Below are positions 10,021 through 19,300 of a DNA stretch of 64,000 bases, piece after piece. Source of the DNA: Myxococcus sp. RHSTA-1-4 (GTDB lineage Bacteria > Myxococcota > Myxococcia > Myxococcales > Myxococcaceae). Made by a program: the position numbers and the translations under genes. The first letter of the stretch is position 1. Each line of letters opens with the position of its first letter. The notes beneath the pieces were generated by a model. That model searched no databases, was not told where the DNA came from, and worked only from the letters and a program-made list of their open reading frames with translations. Where the stretch lies: positions 248,001 through 312,000 of the forward strand of contig NZ_JAIQDG010000006.1 of assembly GCF_020037125.1 (NCBI RefSeq). Direction: 5' to 3'.

Positions 10021-10456
10021 GCCACCCGACGAAGCGCGTCTCCGGCACGTTGCCGCGCACGCGGTGCAGGCCGCGTTTGAAGAAGGCGTAGACGCGGAAG
10101 AAGCGCTCCAGCCCGGCGCGCTCTGCGGCGCTCATGGGCCCGGCGCTGCACACCACCTTCGGGTCTCCCCTGCCCTCGTCGATGAAGCCGAGCACGCCCA
10201 CCACGGGCACGCGCACCCGCTGCCCGCGTGGCAGCCGGGCCCCCAGCACCACCGCGTCGAGCGGGTCGCCGTCATCCGACACCAGGCCCGGGATGCTGCC
10301 GTAGTTATACGGGCACGGCAGCGGCGACACGAAGTCCACCGTCCCATCCGCGCGCCGCTTCACGAAGGAGAAGCGGGGGCACTCGATGAGGACCTCCGGC
10401 TCGGAGGGCAGCGGAGGAAGGTCAAGCCGTCGGGACACGCCCGCTCCCGTCGTCAT
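9965..10456 (-). CDS. ppa: Family I inorganic pyrophosphatase
   Basis: Hydrolyses pyrophosphate to phosphate in the cytoplasm. Active-site signatures are intact: IECPRFSFVKR, PCPYNYGSIPG, DGDPLDAVVLG (the DGDPxD metal motif) and IDEGRGDPKVV (the DExxxDxK motif). At 163 residues it is close to the usual bacterial length. The start MTTGAG at 10456 lies inside the 3' end of the SpoIIM gene (35-base overlap), suggesting coupling; an ATG 18 bases upstream is an alternative. The 3' end overlaps the convergent GNAT gene by 56 bases. Confidence 0.88.
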   Translation of the reverse strand: MTTGAGVSRRLDLPPLPSEPEVLIECPRFSFVKRRADGTVDFVSPLPCPYNYGSIPGLVSDDGDPLDAVVLGARLPRGQRVRVPVVGVLGFIDEGRGDPKVVCSAGPMSAAERAGLERFFRVYAFFKRGLHRVRGNVPETRFVGWLTPGASTSAARGTRARPA

Positions 10457-11444
10457 CCGCGGCCACACCGCCACCGCGCAGCCAGTCCGACAGCAGGTAC
10501 GCGTACACGCCCGCGCCCACGGTGAGCGCGAACGTCACCTTGAACAGCACCGACAGCTTCGGCGGGTGGATTTGCGACACGGTGCCCTCGATGAAGCCCG
10601 CCAGCACGAACAGGGCGAGCGTGCCGAACAGCAGCTTCACCGCCGTCACAGCCTCCTTCCGCAGGGCCTGTCCACGGGGCAGCCCCCGGGGAGCCACCAT
10701 TCCACGCGCAATCACCAGCCCCGCGGCGCCCGCGATGCAGATGGCCGTTATCTCCGGAATGCCATGCGGAAGAATCCACGCCCAGAACCAGCCCGCCAGG
10801 CCCTTCGCCGCGTACACCTGCGCCAGCGCGCCCAGGAACAGGCCGTTGACGAACAGCATCACCGCCGTGCCCAGCCCCATCGTGATTCCCAGCGCGAACG
10901 CCAGGAAGGCCACCTGGATGTTGTGGGTGAAGAGGAACGAGGAGAACTCGGCCTGCTGCCCCGCCGTCATCCCATCTCCCGCCGCCTCGTCCGCGGCGCG
11001 CTTCACGGGGTCCAGCTCCAGGTGCTCGGCGGGCACCAGGTAGTGCGCGGCGTCCGGGTCCACCAGCATCCCCAGGTAGCCGAAGCCCACGCCCGCCAGC
11101 AGCATCAGCAGGGAGGCCACGTACATGCGCCACTCGCGGCGCATCAGGGCGGGGAAGCCCCGGGCGACGAAGCCCCACACGTCCGCCAGCCGCGGCCGGC
11201 GCCCCGGGTAGGTCAGCGCATAGGCCCGGCCCACCAAATCGTTGAGGTAGGCGCTCACGTCCGCCGAGCCGCTGCGCGCGCGCACCCACAGCAGGTCGCT
11301 GGAGACGGCCCGGTACAGCTTGCCCAGCGTCCGCGCCTCCTCCAGGCTCAAGCCCCGCAGGCCGTGGGACTCGGACCGGTCCAGCAGCGACTCCAGTTGC
11401 TCCCAGCGCGGCCGGCGCGACTCGATGAACTCCGCCATCTCCAT
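10422..11444 (-). CDS. SpoIIM-family (stage II sporulation protein M) membrane protein
   Basis: A 340-residue polytopic membrane protein of the SpoIIM family. The N-terminal cytoplasmic part (MEMAEFIESRRPRWEQLESLL) is typical of the gram-negative members, followed by about six hydrophobic segments including the conserved stretch around HGIPEITAICIAGAAGL. Outside Bacillus this family is often encoded near RDD, DUF4129, MoxR and DUF58 genes. All of these are within 10 kb here, but on the other strand. The start chosen is the first in-frame ATG of two. It is upstream of and overlaps ppa. Confidence 0.87.
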   Translation of the reverse strand: MEMAEFIESRRPRWEQLESLLDRSESHGLRGLSLEEARTLGKLYRAVSSDLLWVRARSGSADVSAYLNDLVGRAYALTYPGRRPRLADVWGFVARGFPALMRREWRMYVASLLMLLAGVGFGYLGMLVDPDAAHYLVPAEHLELDPVKRAADEAAGDGMTAGQQAEFSSFLFTHNIQVAFLAFALGITMGLGTAVMLFVNGLFLGALAQVYAAKGLAGWFWAWILPHGIPEITAICIAGAAGLVIARGMVAPRGLPRGQALRKEAVTAVKLLFGTLALFVLAGFIEGTVSQIHPPKLSVLFKVTFALTVGAGVYAYLLSDWLRGGGVAADDDGSGRVPTA

Positions 11445-11517
11445 GGCCAGACATTCTAGCCCAGGCGCGAGCCCCCCTCCCTGCCCTCGGAAGCGGCGTT
11501 GTGGGAAAACAGGGCGC

Positions 11518-13023
11518 ATGACGTGTCGGACGGTGGTCCTGGGGTGGGTGCTGGCCGTGCTGTCGGGGTGCAGCGGCATGCGCGCCCTGTGTCCCCTGGA
11601 GGGAGGCCACCCCTGGGTGGAGGTGCGCAGCCCGCACTTCAGCGTCCGCACGAACCTGGACACGGAGACCGCCGAGGAGGCGACGCGGGAGCTGGAGCTG
11701 CTGCGGCAGGGCCTGCTCCAGGCCTGGAGCGGAAGCTTCGACCCGCCGGGCACGGTGGAGGTCATCGTCCTGCGCAACCAGCACGCGCTGGAGGAGTTCA
11801 CCAGCGTCCGCCTGGCGGGCTTCTCCGCCTCCACCTCCGACGGCCCGGTGCTGGTGCTGGCCGGCAACGCCTACGCGCTCAGCGAGGACCCGGCGGACCC
11901 GGGCACCCAGGCGCACGAGCTGACGCACTACCTGTCGGAGTTCGCGCTGGTGCGCCAGCCACGCTGGCTGTCCGAGGGGCTGGCGGCCTGGCTGGAGTCC
12001 ATCCGCCTCCGGCCGGAGCAGCAGCAGGTCATCCTCGGAGGGCTGCACGTCCCCTTCTACAGCCACGTGCGCCGCAGCGGCTGGCGCACCCTGGACGAGC
12101 TGTGGGAGTGGGACGGCAAGGGACTGCTCAGCACCGCCGAGTCGCGGCAGTACTACGCGTCCTCCTGGCTGTGGGTGCACTTCTTCATCAGCCGGCACGG
12201 CGAGCGCTTCGAGGACTTCCAGACGCGGCTCATGCGCGGCGAGGAGCCCCGCCAGGCCTGGGAGGAGTCCTTCCGCGGCGTGGAGGACCTGGCCGGGCAG
12301 CTCCACGGCTACGTCCACGGCGGGCCCCACGTCACCTACCCCACCATCATCGCCCCGCTGCCCCCCATCACCAGCCCCGTGCACACACGGCCCATGGAGG
12401 CCTCGGAGGTGCACGTCATCCGCGCCCAGCTCTTCCTGATTACCCCCGGGGCCACGCCGCCCGAGGAGCGGCTCGAGAAGGCCGAGCGGGAGATGGCCCA
12501 GGCGCTGAGGGAGAACCCGGGCAACGTCACCGCCAACCTGCTCCGCATCCGCTCCACGGTGGACCCGTACCGCCGGCTGGAGCTCGCACGGCAGCTGGTG
12601 GAGCGGCACCCGGACAGCGGGCAGGCCTGGGACGCGCTGGCCCAGGCGCTGGACGCCGCGGGCAACACCTCCGAGGAGCAGGAGGCCGCGCGGCTGCGCG
12701 CGGTGGAGCTGCAGCCGGACAGCGTGAGCGCGCAGAACGGCCTGGCCGGGTTCTACGCGCGCACCTCGCAGCCGGAGAAGGGGCTGGACGCGGCCCGGCG
12801 TGCCCTGGCGCTGGCCCCGGGCAACCCGGCGGTGCTCGACACCTGGTCCACCATCCTCTTCCAGCTCGGCCGCTGCCAGGAGGCGCTCTCCGCGCAGCAG
12901 CTCGCGGCGGACATGCTCCACGAGAGCACGCCCGAGCGGCTGCGGCGCACCGTCCACGACGCGCTGGCCCGCTACGAGGCCGTCTGCGGCACGGCCTCCA
13001 CTCCGCCCCCCACGGCCCCCTGA
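11518..13023 (+). CDS. HExxH metallopeptidase-like TPR lipoprotein
   Basis: A 501-residue lipoprotein with a lipobox (VLSGC, Cys18). The N-terminal domain resembles DUF1570-type gluzincins: HELTH at residues 133-137 supplies two zinc histidines and the catalytic glutamate, and WLSEGLAAWLE (Glu about 153) is the likely third ligand. The C-terminal third (about 320-480) is a set of TPR repeats. It is thus probably an exported zinc peptidase acting on an unknown partner. A strong hairpin follows the stop. It starts 73 bases from the divergent SpoIIM gene. Confidence 0.8.
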   Translation: MTCRTVVLGWVLAVLSGCSGMRALCPLEGGHPWVEVRSPHFSVRTNLDTETAEEATRELELLRQGLLQAWSGSFDPPGTVEVIVLRNQHALEEFTSVRLAGFSASTSDGPVLVLAGNAYALSEDPADPGTQAHELTHYLSEFALVRQPRWLSEGLAAWLESIRLRPEQQQVILGGLHVPFYSHVRRSGWRTLDELWEWDGKGLLSTAESRQYYASSWLWVHFFISRHGERFEDFQTRLMRGEEPRQAWEESFRGVEDLAGQLHGYVHGGPHVTYPTIIAPLPPITSPVHTRPMEASEVHVIRAQLFLITPGATPPEERLEKAEREMAQALRENPGNVTANLLRIRSTVDPYRRLELARQLVERHPDSGQAWDALAQALDAAGNTSEEQEAARLRAVELQPDSVSAQNGLAGFYARTSQPEKGLDAARRALALAPGNPAVLDTWSTILFQLGRCQEALSAQQLAADMLHESTPERLRRTVHDALARYEAVCGTASTPPPTAP

Positions 13024-13045
13024 GCGGGTGCCCTGAAACGGCGAA

Positions 13046-13080
13046 GCGCCGGTGGACTCACGAGGGAGTCCATCCGGCGC
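13046..13080. terminator. Bidirectional hairpin between convergent genes
   Basis: A 14-bp stem (GCGCCGGTGGACTC with its complement, one bulged T) closes a six-base loop between two convergent stops. There is no long T run on either side, as is usual in this GC-rich DNA. It probably ends transcripts of both the TPR lipoprotein gene and the 5'-nucleotidase-like gene. Confidence 0.75.
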
Positions 13081-13105
13081 CTTGCGTGAAGCGCGAGGGA
13101 GCGGC

Positions 13106-14674
13106 CTACTTCAGCTGCTTCTCCAGCGGCTTCTTCTCGCTGGACTCCTTGCCCTTCGTCCACTCCACCACCGGCGTCTGCCAGGCCATGCCCGTCTCGG
13201 TGGGCTCGGGGTCCAGCTTCTCGAACTCGAAGCCGTCACCGCCGAAGTAGAGGTACTCCACCGTGGCCACGGTGTACTCCTTCTTCGGGTCCAGGGCCTT
13301 GCCCTTGGCGTCCTTGAACTTGTCCTTCCCGGCGGCGGTGAAGCCGGCGACGAGCGCGTTGGGGTTGGCGAGCTGCTTGGCCAGGTCCTCGCCCTTGACG
13401 TTCACCACCAGGAGCGTGTTCTCGAAGGGCATCACCGAGTAGATGCTGCCGCGCGTGACGGCGCCGGCCGGCAGGTCTCCACGGATGCCGCCCTTGTTGA
13501 GGATGGCCCCGTCCGTGCCGAGCACCTCGCGCACCGCGCCCGCCACCCACTTCGCCATCTGCGGGGAGGCCTGGGGAATGCCCGCCTTGGTGAAGCCGAT
13601 CTGCTGGCCCAGCACCTCGTCGAGCTGCGCCTTCCACTTGGCCACGAGCTGCGCCGTCTCCGCGTCCGGCGTGCCGCCCGACACCTCGACGAGCTTCGTG
13701 TCCAGCTCCGTCACCTTCTCGCCCGCCGGCTTCGCCGGGTCGAACTTGAGGTGCGCGCGCAGGTACTTGCCGAAGCCGCGGTCCAGCGACACGAAGGCGG
13801 TGCCGCCCTCCTTCACGTCCACCGGCTGCGGGCAGCGGCCACCGGCCACCAGCGCCAGCTTCCAGTCGGCGTGCTTCGCCACCACCGGCTGCAGCTCGGT
13901 GACGCACGTGTCGGCCAGCACCACCACCACGTCCGCACCGGCCTTGCGGGCCTCGGGAACGGCGAGGTCGAGGGCCTCCTCGTAGCCCGTCACCTCCAGG
14001 CCCTCGGCGCGGCCGGCCATGGCCGTGCGCACCGTCTTCTCCGAGGCCAGGCCCACCACGCCCACCTTGAGCCCGCGGCGCTCGAACACCTGGAACGGGG
14101 GAAGGGACAGGTCGCCCGCCAGCGCCGGGTCCTTCACCTTGAGGTTGGCGGCGAGGAACGGGAAGCCGCCCGCGGCGCGGTTCTTGAGGAAGGCCTCCTT
14201 GCCGAAGGCCAGCTCGTGGTTGCCCATGGCGGAGGCCGCGAAGCCCATGCGGCCCATGACCTCGGCGGTGGGCGTGCCCAGGAAGAAGGAGGAGATGGCC
14301 GGGCCGTTCCAGTGGTCACCGGTGGCGAGCGCCAGCGTGCCGGAGTCGGCGCAGGTGGCCTGGCCGTCCTTCACCGGGCCGGGACAGTGCTTCTCCTCCG
14401 AAGCCCAGTGGCCGAGCAGCTCCGCCGCGCCGCCCTTGCCCTCGGTGGGCAGGAGCTGGCCGAAGGCGCCGCCGGTGACGAGCAACGTCACCTCGCTGGG
14501 GACGGCCGGAGCCACGGGCGCCTTGGCGGCCGCGGGCTGCTCCACCGGAGCGGGCGGAGGCGTGGGGTTGCTCTTCTCACAGCCGGTGAGGGCGCCGAGA
14601 GCGAGGACCAGCACGCCGGACAGCCGCGGCTGGCGGAGGGGACGCGGGAAGAAGCGGGGAAGGTTCGTTCGCAC
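13106..14674 (-). CDS. 5'-nucleotidase/UshA-like lipoprotein lacking several metal ligands
   Basis: A 522-residue lipoprotein (lipobox LTGC, Cys32; Pro/Ala-rich tether to about residue 58). It has a calcineurin-like N-domain and a conserved 5'-nucleotidase C-domain (NKGGIRGDLPAG, MPFENTLLVV, YLYFGGDGFE). Asp120 (ATGD) and GNHE (151-154) remain. The first metal motif (normally NDxHG) reads TGGAFG, the later histidine motif reads LADTC, and the GHTH motif reads GGRCP. Substrate binding may therefore be kept while hydrolysis is lost or changed. A GTG start is used, with AAAGG about eight bases upstream. Family is clear; activity is doubtful. Confidence 0.85.
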   Translation of the reverse strand: MRTNLPRFFPRPLRQPRLSGVLVLALGALTGCEKSNPTPPPAPVEQPAAAKAPVAPAVPSEVTLLVTGGAFGQLLPTEGKGGAAELLGHWASEEKHCPGPVKDGQATCADSGTLALATGDHWNGPAISSFFLGTPTAEVMGRMGFAASAMGNHELAFGKEAFLKNRAAGGFPFLAANLKVKDPALAGDLSLPPFQVFERRGLKVGVVGLASEKTVRTAMAGRAEGLEVTGYEEALDLAVPEARKAGADVVVVLADTCVTELQPVVAKHADWKLALVAGGRCPQPVDVKEGGTAFVSLDRGFGKYLRAHLKFDPAKPAGEKVTELDTKLVEVSGGTPDAETAQLVAKWKAQLDEVLGQQIGFTKAGIPQASPQMAKWVAGAVREVLGTDGAILNKGGIRGDLPAGAVTRGSIYSVMPFENTLLVVNVKGEDLAKQLANPNALVAGFTAAGKDKFKDAKGKALDPKKEYTVATVEYLYFGGDGFEFEKLDPEPTETGMAWQTPVVEWTKGKESSEKKPLEKQLK

Positions 14675-14717
14675 AGCCGCGCCTTTAGCACAACTCGGCT
14701 CGTGCTACGGTGACCCC

Positions 14718-16352
14718 GTGTCGGACCGCGACGGTGAGCAAGGCCCGTCCTCACCGGAGGACCGGGGTGGCAGGCCCGCGAAGCGGGGATTCGCTGACCG
14801 TGGCGAGAGCCTGGCCGGGGAACTCTGGAAAGAGGTGAGAGGGGGTGCGGAACACTTCCACCTTCGGGGCCGGCAGCGGCCTCCGGGGCGGGTCCGGCAG
14901 TTCTTCCACGGGCTGAGCCTTCCGTTCCACCTGGCGCGGGCGCTGCTGGCGGACACGGTGGCGCGGAAGCTCTACATTCGCGTGGGCCTGTACCAGACGG
15001 TGGCGGCCCTCGCCCTGGCCCTGGGCTGGATGAGCTGCGGCCACGAGGCCGTGGAGGAGGCGGACCGGCGGCAGACACGCACGGAGGACGTGCGGCGGGC
15101 GGAGGAGCTCCGGGAAGCGGCGGCCGCGGCGGCCCGGCACCTGCGCGAGGCCGAGGCCCGGGCGGCTCGACGCACGAAGGAGGCGGGCGTCGCCCTCCGG
15201 CAGCCAGGCGCGGGGCGGCAGGATGACGGGGCCGCGCCCTCGATGGCGGCGGACGCGGGTGGAGCGCCCCCGCGGATGACGGCCGCGCACGCGGCGGATG
15301 GCGGCACCGCGACGGAGGGCACGGCAGACGCGAGCGGAGGACGCCAGCGGACGACGGCCGCGCACGCGGCGGATGGCGGCACCACGATGGGCCGCCCCCG
15401 GAAACGGACGCTGGCCGAGGCCGAGGCGCGGCTCGACCAGCGGGTTCGCGAGGTGGAGGCGGCGGCGCAGGGGCTCGACGCGGGCTCCTCCCTCGCGCAG
15501 GCCATCGCCGCGCTGATGTTCGAGGCGGTCCACCTGGAAGACGGCGACGGCGGCACGGCCGTGACCGAGGAGGGCGATGCTCCCCGGAGAGCGCCCAGGG
15601 TGAAGCTCCAGGTGGGAGACGCCACCTTGACGGGGCAGGACATCTCCCTGGAGGGCCTCGCCTTCTGGGCGGCGCTGTTCGCGGCGCTCCAGTTCTCGCA
15701 ATGGGTGGTCATCGCGCTGTCGCGGGAGTACCACGACGTCATCGCCCGCGAGGCCAGCCTGCTCACCGGGGTGGAGCCGGAGGACGAGCCCATCGTGCCG
15801 CGCGTGCACGTCGACCTCGCGTGGCTCCGCAAGAAGGTGAAGCGGCGCTGGCGGGCGATGCTGCTGTTCGCGGTGGGCTTCCCGGCCCTGCTCGTCCTCT
15901 CGGCGCCCGTCCTGTGCAACAGCGCCGTGCTCTCCGCGCTGAGCACGGCCTGGGGCGCGTACTGGCTGGTGGTCTTCACGGCCGCCAAGAGCGCGCGTGC
16001 CTGGGAAGCTCCCGCCTCGCCGCATCCCCCGTGGTTCCTGCGCACCTGGACCTGGCTCACCACGCGGGTGCCCGGACTGCGCTGGGGCGTACTGCAGCGT
16101 TACGGCGCGTTCTGGGCGCGCCGCACCCAGGAGGTCCTCGCACCGGTGGCCACGGTGGAGCGCCATCCCTGGGCCTTCGCGGGGCTGGCGGTGGTCCGCT
16201 TCATCGGCACCTTCCCGCCGATGAAGTTCTTCATCCGGCCGCTCATCCCCGTCGCCTCCGCGCACCTGCTCGCGGAGGAGGCCGCCGCCAGGGCCGCCCT
16301 CAACCCTCCCCCGGAGAAGCCCATGATTCCGGCGGGTGAGACGGGAGCCTGA
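14718..16352 (+). CDS. Membrane protein of unknown function with Ala/Arg-rich coiled-coil region
   Basis: I do not recognise this 544-residue protein. It has an N-terminal soluble segment, a membrane helix near residue 95, and a charged alanine/arginine/glutamate-rich predicted coiled coil (about 115-165). A low-complexity region follows, with a repeated TAAHAADGGT peptide, then a second helical segment and at least three more membrane helices (about 310-420). The GTG start at 14718 is the first plausible one after the divergent nucleotidase gene. Its stop lies six bases from the convergent stop of the MFS-HEAT-cNMP gene, with no hairpin between them. Confidence 0.6.
   Translation: MSDRDGEQGPSSPEDRGGRPAKRGFADRGESLAGELWKEVRGGAEHFHLRGRQRPPGRVRQFFHGLSLPFHLARALLADTVARKLYIRVGLYQTVAALALALGWMSCGHEAVEEADRRQTRTEDVRRAEELREAAAAAARHLREAEARAARRTKEAGVALRQPGAGRQDDGAAPSMAADAGGAPPRMTAAHAADGGTATEGTADASGGRQRTTAAHAADGGTTMGRPRKRTLAEAEARLDQRVREVEAAAQGLDAGSSLAQAIAALMFEAVHLEDGDGGTAVTEEGDAPRRAPRVKLQVGDATLTGQDISLEGLAFWAALFAALQFSQWVVIALSREYHDVIAREASLLTGVEPEDEPIVPRVHVDLAWLRKKVKRRWRAMLLFAVGFPALLVLSAPVLCNSAVLSALSTAWGAYWLVVFTAAKSARAWEAPASPHPPWFLRTWTWLTTRVPGLRWGVLQRYGAFWARRTQEVLAPVATVERHPWAFAGLAVVRFIGTFPPMKFFIRPLIPVASAHLLAEEAAARAALNPPPEKPMIPAGETGA
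15278..15383 (+). repeat. Two identical 31-bp direct repeats inside a coding region
   Basis: The same 31 bases occur at 15278-15308 and 15353-15383, in frame, encoding the peptide TAAHAADGGT. A shorter related segment (MAADAGGAP) precedes them. The identity at DNA level suggests a recent internal duplication in a low-complexity linker. Confidence 0.8.
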
Positions 16353-16358
16353 AGCGCC

Positions 16359-19300
16359 TCACTCGCCGCGAGAGCGCTCCCGGGCCGCCTCGATGACCTC
16401 ATTCGTCTCGCTGGGCTCGGGGACCGGGCCCGAGGGCAGCATCGGCGCCTCGATGGGCTGCGGGGCGGTCATCTCCAGGCGCTCCCCCGTCTCGCGCGAG
16501 TCGGGCAGGGCGATGAGCTTCTGGAGCTGGAGGCCCACCGCGCGGAAGAAGCCGGTGAGCAGTTCCGGGCGGTCCGCGAGCAGGTCGAGGAAGTCGCGCC
16601 GGTCGATGATGAGCACGCGCGTGTCCACCGCGGCCACCATGTCCGTGGGACGGGGCGCGCCGTCCAGGAGGCTGATTTCTCCGAAGGCCTGCTTGCCCTG
16701 GAAGCGCAGCACGTGCTCGCCGTCGTAGAAGGCGTCCACCGCGCCCTCGACGATGACGTAGAGCGCGTCGCCCGGGTCGCCCTGCGCGTAGATGCGCTCG
16801 CCGGCCTTGTAGGAGGCCTCGCGCGCCACGGCGGCGATGGCCGCCAGGTCGTCCACGTCGCTCTGGGAGAAGACGCTCACGCCCTCCAGCGCGAACATCC
16901 GTTGGACAGTCCTGTCGCTCAAGTCACCCTCCTGCGGGAGCACGTTCAGCCCGTTCACCCGCGCCACGTGGCGGGCGCACGCGCGCAGCACCACGTCCTC
17001 GCTCTGCACCAGCGCCGCCAGCCGCCGCCACAGGCGGCCCGGCGCTCCGGGAGGCAGCTCGCGGTGGTGGGCCTCCACCTGCTCCATCACCAGCTCCCGC
17101 TCCTCTTCCGAGGCCAGGTTCTCCAGCAGCTCCAGCGCCAGCGCCCGCCGCCGCGCGTCCTTGCCCACCAGGTTGTAGTGGATGCCGCGCATCACCTGGG
17201 ACGGGTGCAGCAGGCCCAGCAGGAAGAAGGACAGCTCCAGCGCCTGGTCCAGCCGGTCTCCCACCGCGCGGGTGAGCAGCGAGTCGTCCCCCAGCGCCGC
17301 GCGCACGTCGCGGAAGGCGCCCACCAGCGAGCGGTACACCTCGCGCCTGCGCCCCACCGCCTCGCGCACGCGCTCCACGTCCACCGGGTGCTCGGGGTGC
17401 TCGTCGCGCAGGCGCGACAGCTGCGCGCCGATGCGGAAGTGCAGCGAGGCGTCGTCTCGCACGTTGGAGAAGAGCAGCGCGTCCAGCGCCGCCGGCGTGC
17501 CGATGCCGCGCAGCACGCGGGGAAGCTGCAGGCGCATGGCCAGCGGCGCGCCCTTGTTGTTGAGCTGCTCCTCCACCAGCGGCGTCACCGCGTCCCCGAG
17601 CGCCACCAGCGCCTCGCGCGCCGTCTTGCGCTCCTCGCGCCAGGTAAGGAAGGGCAGCAGGCGCGGCGCCAGCTCCACGTAGCCGCCCTCGCCCACCGCG
17701 GCCAGCGCCACGCGCCGCACGGTGGGGTCCGTGTCCTCCAGGTACCGCGCCAGCGGCCCCGCGAAGCGCGTGTCCTGGAGCCGCCCCAACAGCCGCGCCA
17801 CCTCGCGCCGCTCCGCCTCCGGCGCCCCCTCGCCCCGGGCCAGCAGGGCCTGCAGGGCCGCCAGCGCCGCGGCGCTCCCCGTCGACTTCAGGAGCGCGCC
17901 AATGGCCGCGCACCGCAGCCCCACGTCCGGGTGGCCGAGCAGCGCCGGCAGCAGCCGCTCGGCCCGCTCCGGCGACAGCCGCGCCAGCGCCCACACGGCC
18001 TGGTCCCGGGGCCTCCGGGGGCCCTCCTCCACCAGCCGCTCCAGCACCGGCGCCAGCTCGTGCGCCTCCAGCGCCAGGGCCAGGGACACGCCGCGCTCCA
18101 GCACGCGCTCATGCGGGTGGCGCAGCAGCGCCGGCAGGTACGGCCGCAGCGGCACGTCCGCCTGCTGCATCATGTCCACCGCGCGCAGCACCCGCTCCGG
18201 CGCGGGCGCGGCCAGCGCCTCCGCCAGGAGCCGCTGCTCCTCCTCACCCTCCAGCTCCACCTCCTCCTCTTCCGGCGCCCCCACCTGCTCGCCCAGCGCC
18301 GCCAGGTAGGCCGGCTTGAGCCGCACCAGCAGCACCCCCAGCGCGGCGCACATGCCCACCACCGCCACCGCCATGGTGACGCCGTTGGCCCCGCGCCCCG
18401 CGCCGATGAGCAGGAGGCCCGCCACCACCACGCCGCCCTTGCGCAACAGCCCGTCCACCGACGCGCGCAGCCCCTCGCGCTGGTCGTCCGGCACCGCCGC
18501 GTACAGCAGCTGGATGCCCACCGGGAGGATGGAGTAGCTCACCGCCGTCTCCACCAGCCGCAGCAGGTGCACCGGCCACAGCGAGGGCGTGACGAGCGTC
18601 GCGCCCGCCAGCGGCGCCAGCACCAGCGGCACCAGCGCCACGTAGCGCAGAAGCCCCAGCCGCTTCAGCAGCCGCTGCGCCAGCAGCAGCTGGAAGGCCA
18701 CGCAGAACAGGCCAATCCACAGCTGCAGCGAGCCGAAGAGCGCCGCCAGCGCGTCCTCGCTCATGGTGCCCTCCAGCCGCAGCCGGAAGAGGTAGTCCAC
18801 GAAGGAGGACAGCACCGCGAAGGCGATGCCCAGCGCCGCCAGCACCTGCGCGTAGGGGCTCTCCGCCAGGTAGCTCCACCCCATGAAGGACGCCGAGGCG
18901 CGCGGGCGCGGCGGCGGTGGCGGCGCGCCCTTGTAGAGGTGGTGGAAGATGGCGCCCGCGGCCAGCAGGCCCAGCGCCCCGCTCACCACCATGGCCGGTG
19001 TGCCCAGCTTCTCGGCGAGCCCCTGCACCAGGAGCCCGCCGACGATGCCGCCGCCCATGGCGAAGCCGTTGAGCGCGGTGAAGGCCCTTCGCGCCTCGCG
19101 CGCGTCGAACGCGGACGCCATCCGCCCCCAGAAGCGGAAGGACACGTACGTGGAGAAGGTGTCCGCGAAGAGGTACAGCGCCAGCGCCGGCATCCGCTGC
19201 CCCGCGGACAGCGCCGCCGCCAGCCCCAGCGTCACCACCCCGCCCAGTCCCGTCAGCACCCCCGGCGACTCCAGCGGCGAGCCGGGCCTCGAGCGAGGCA

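Noticed and set aside
10453-12957. 834-codon minus-strand open frame through the HExxH lipoprotein gene
   Set aside because: Shadow of two real genes; no domain, and it crosses the true SpoIIM gene in another frame.
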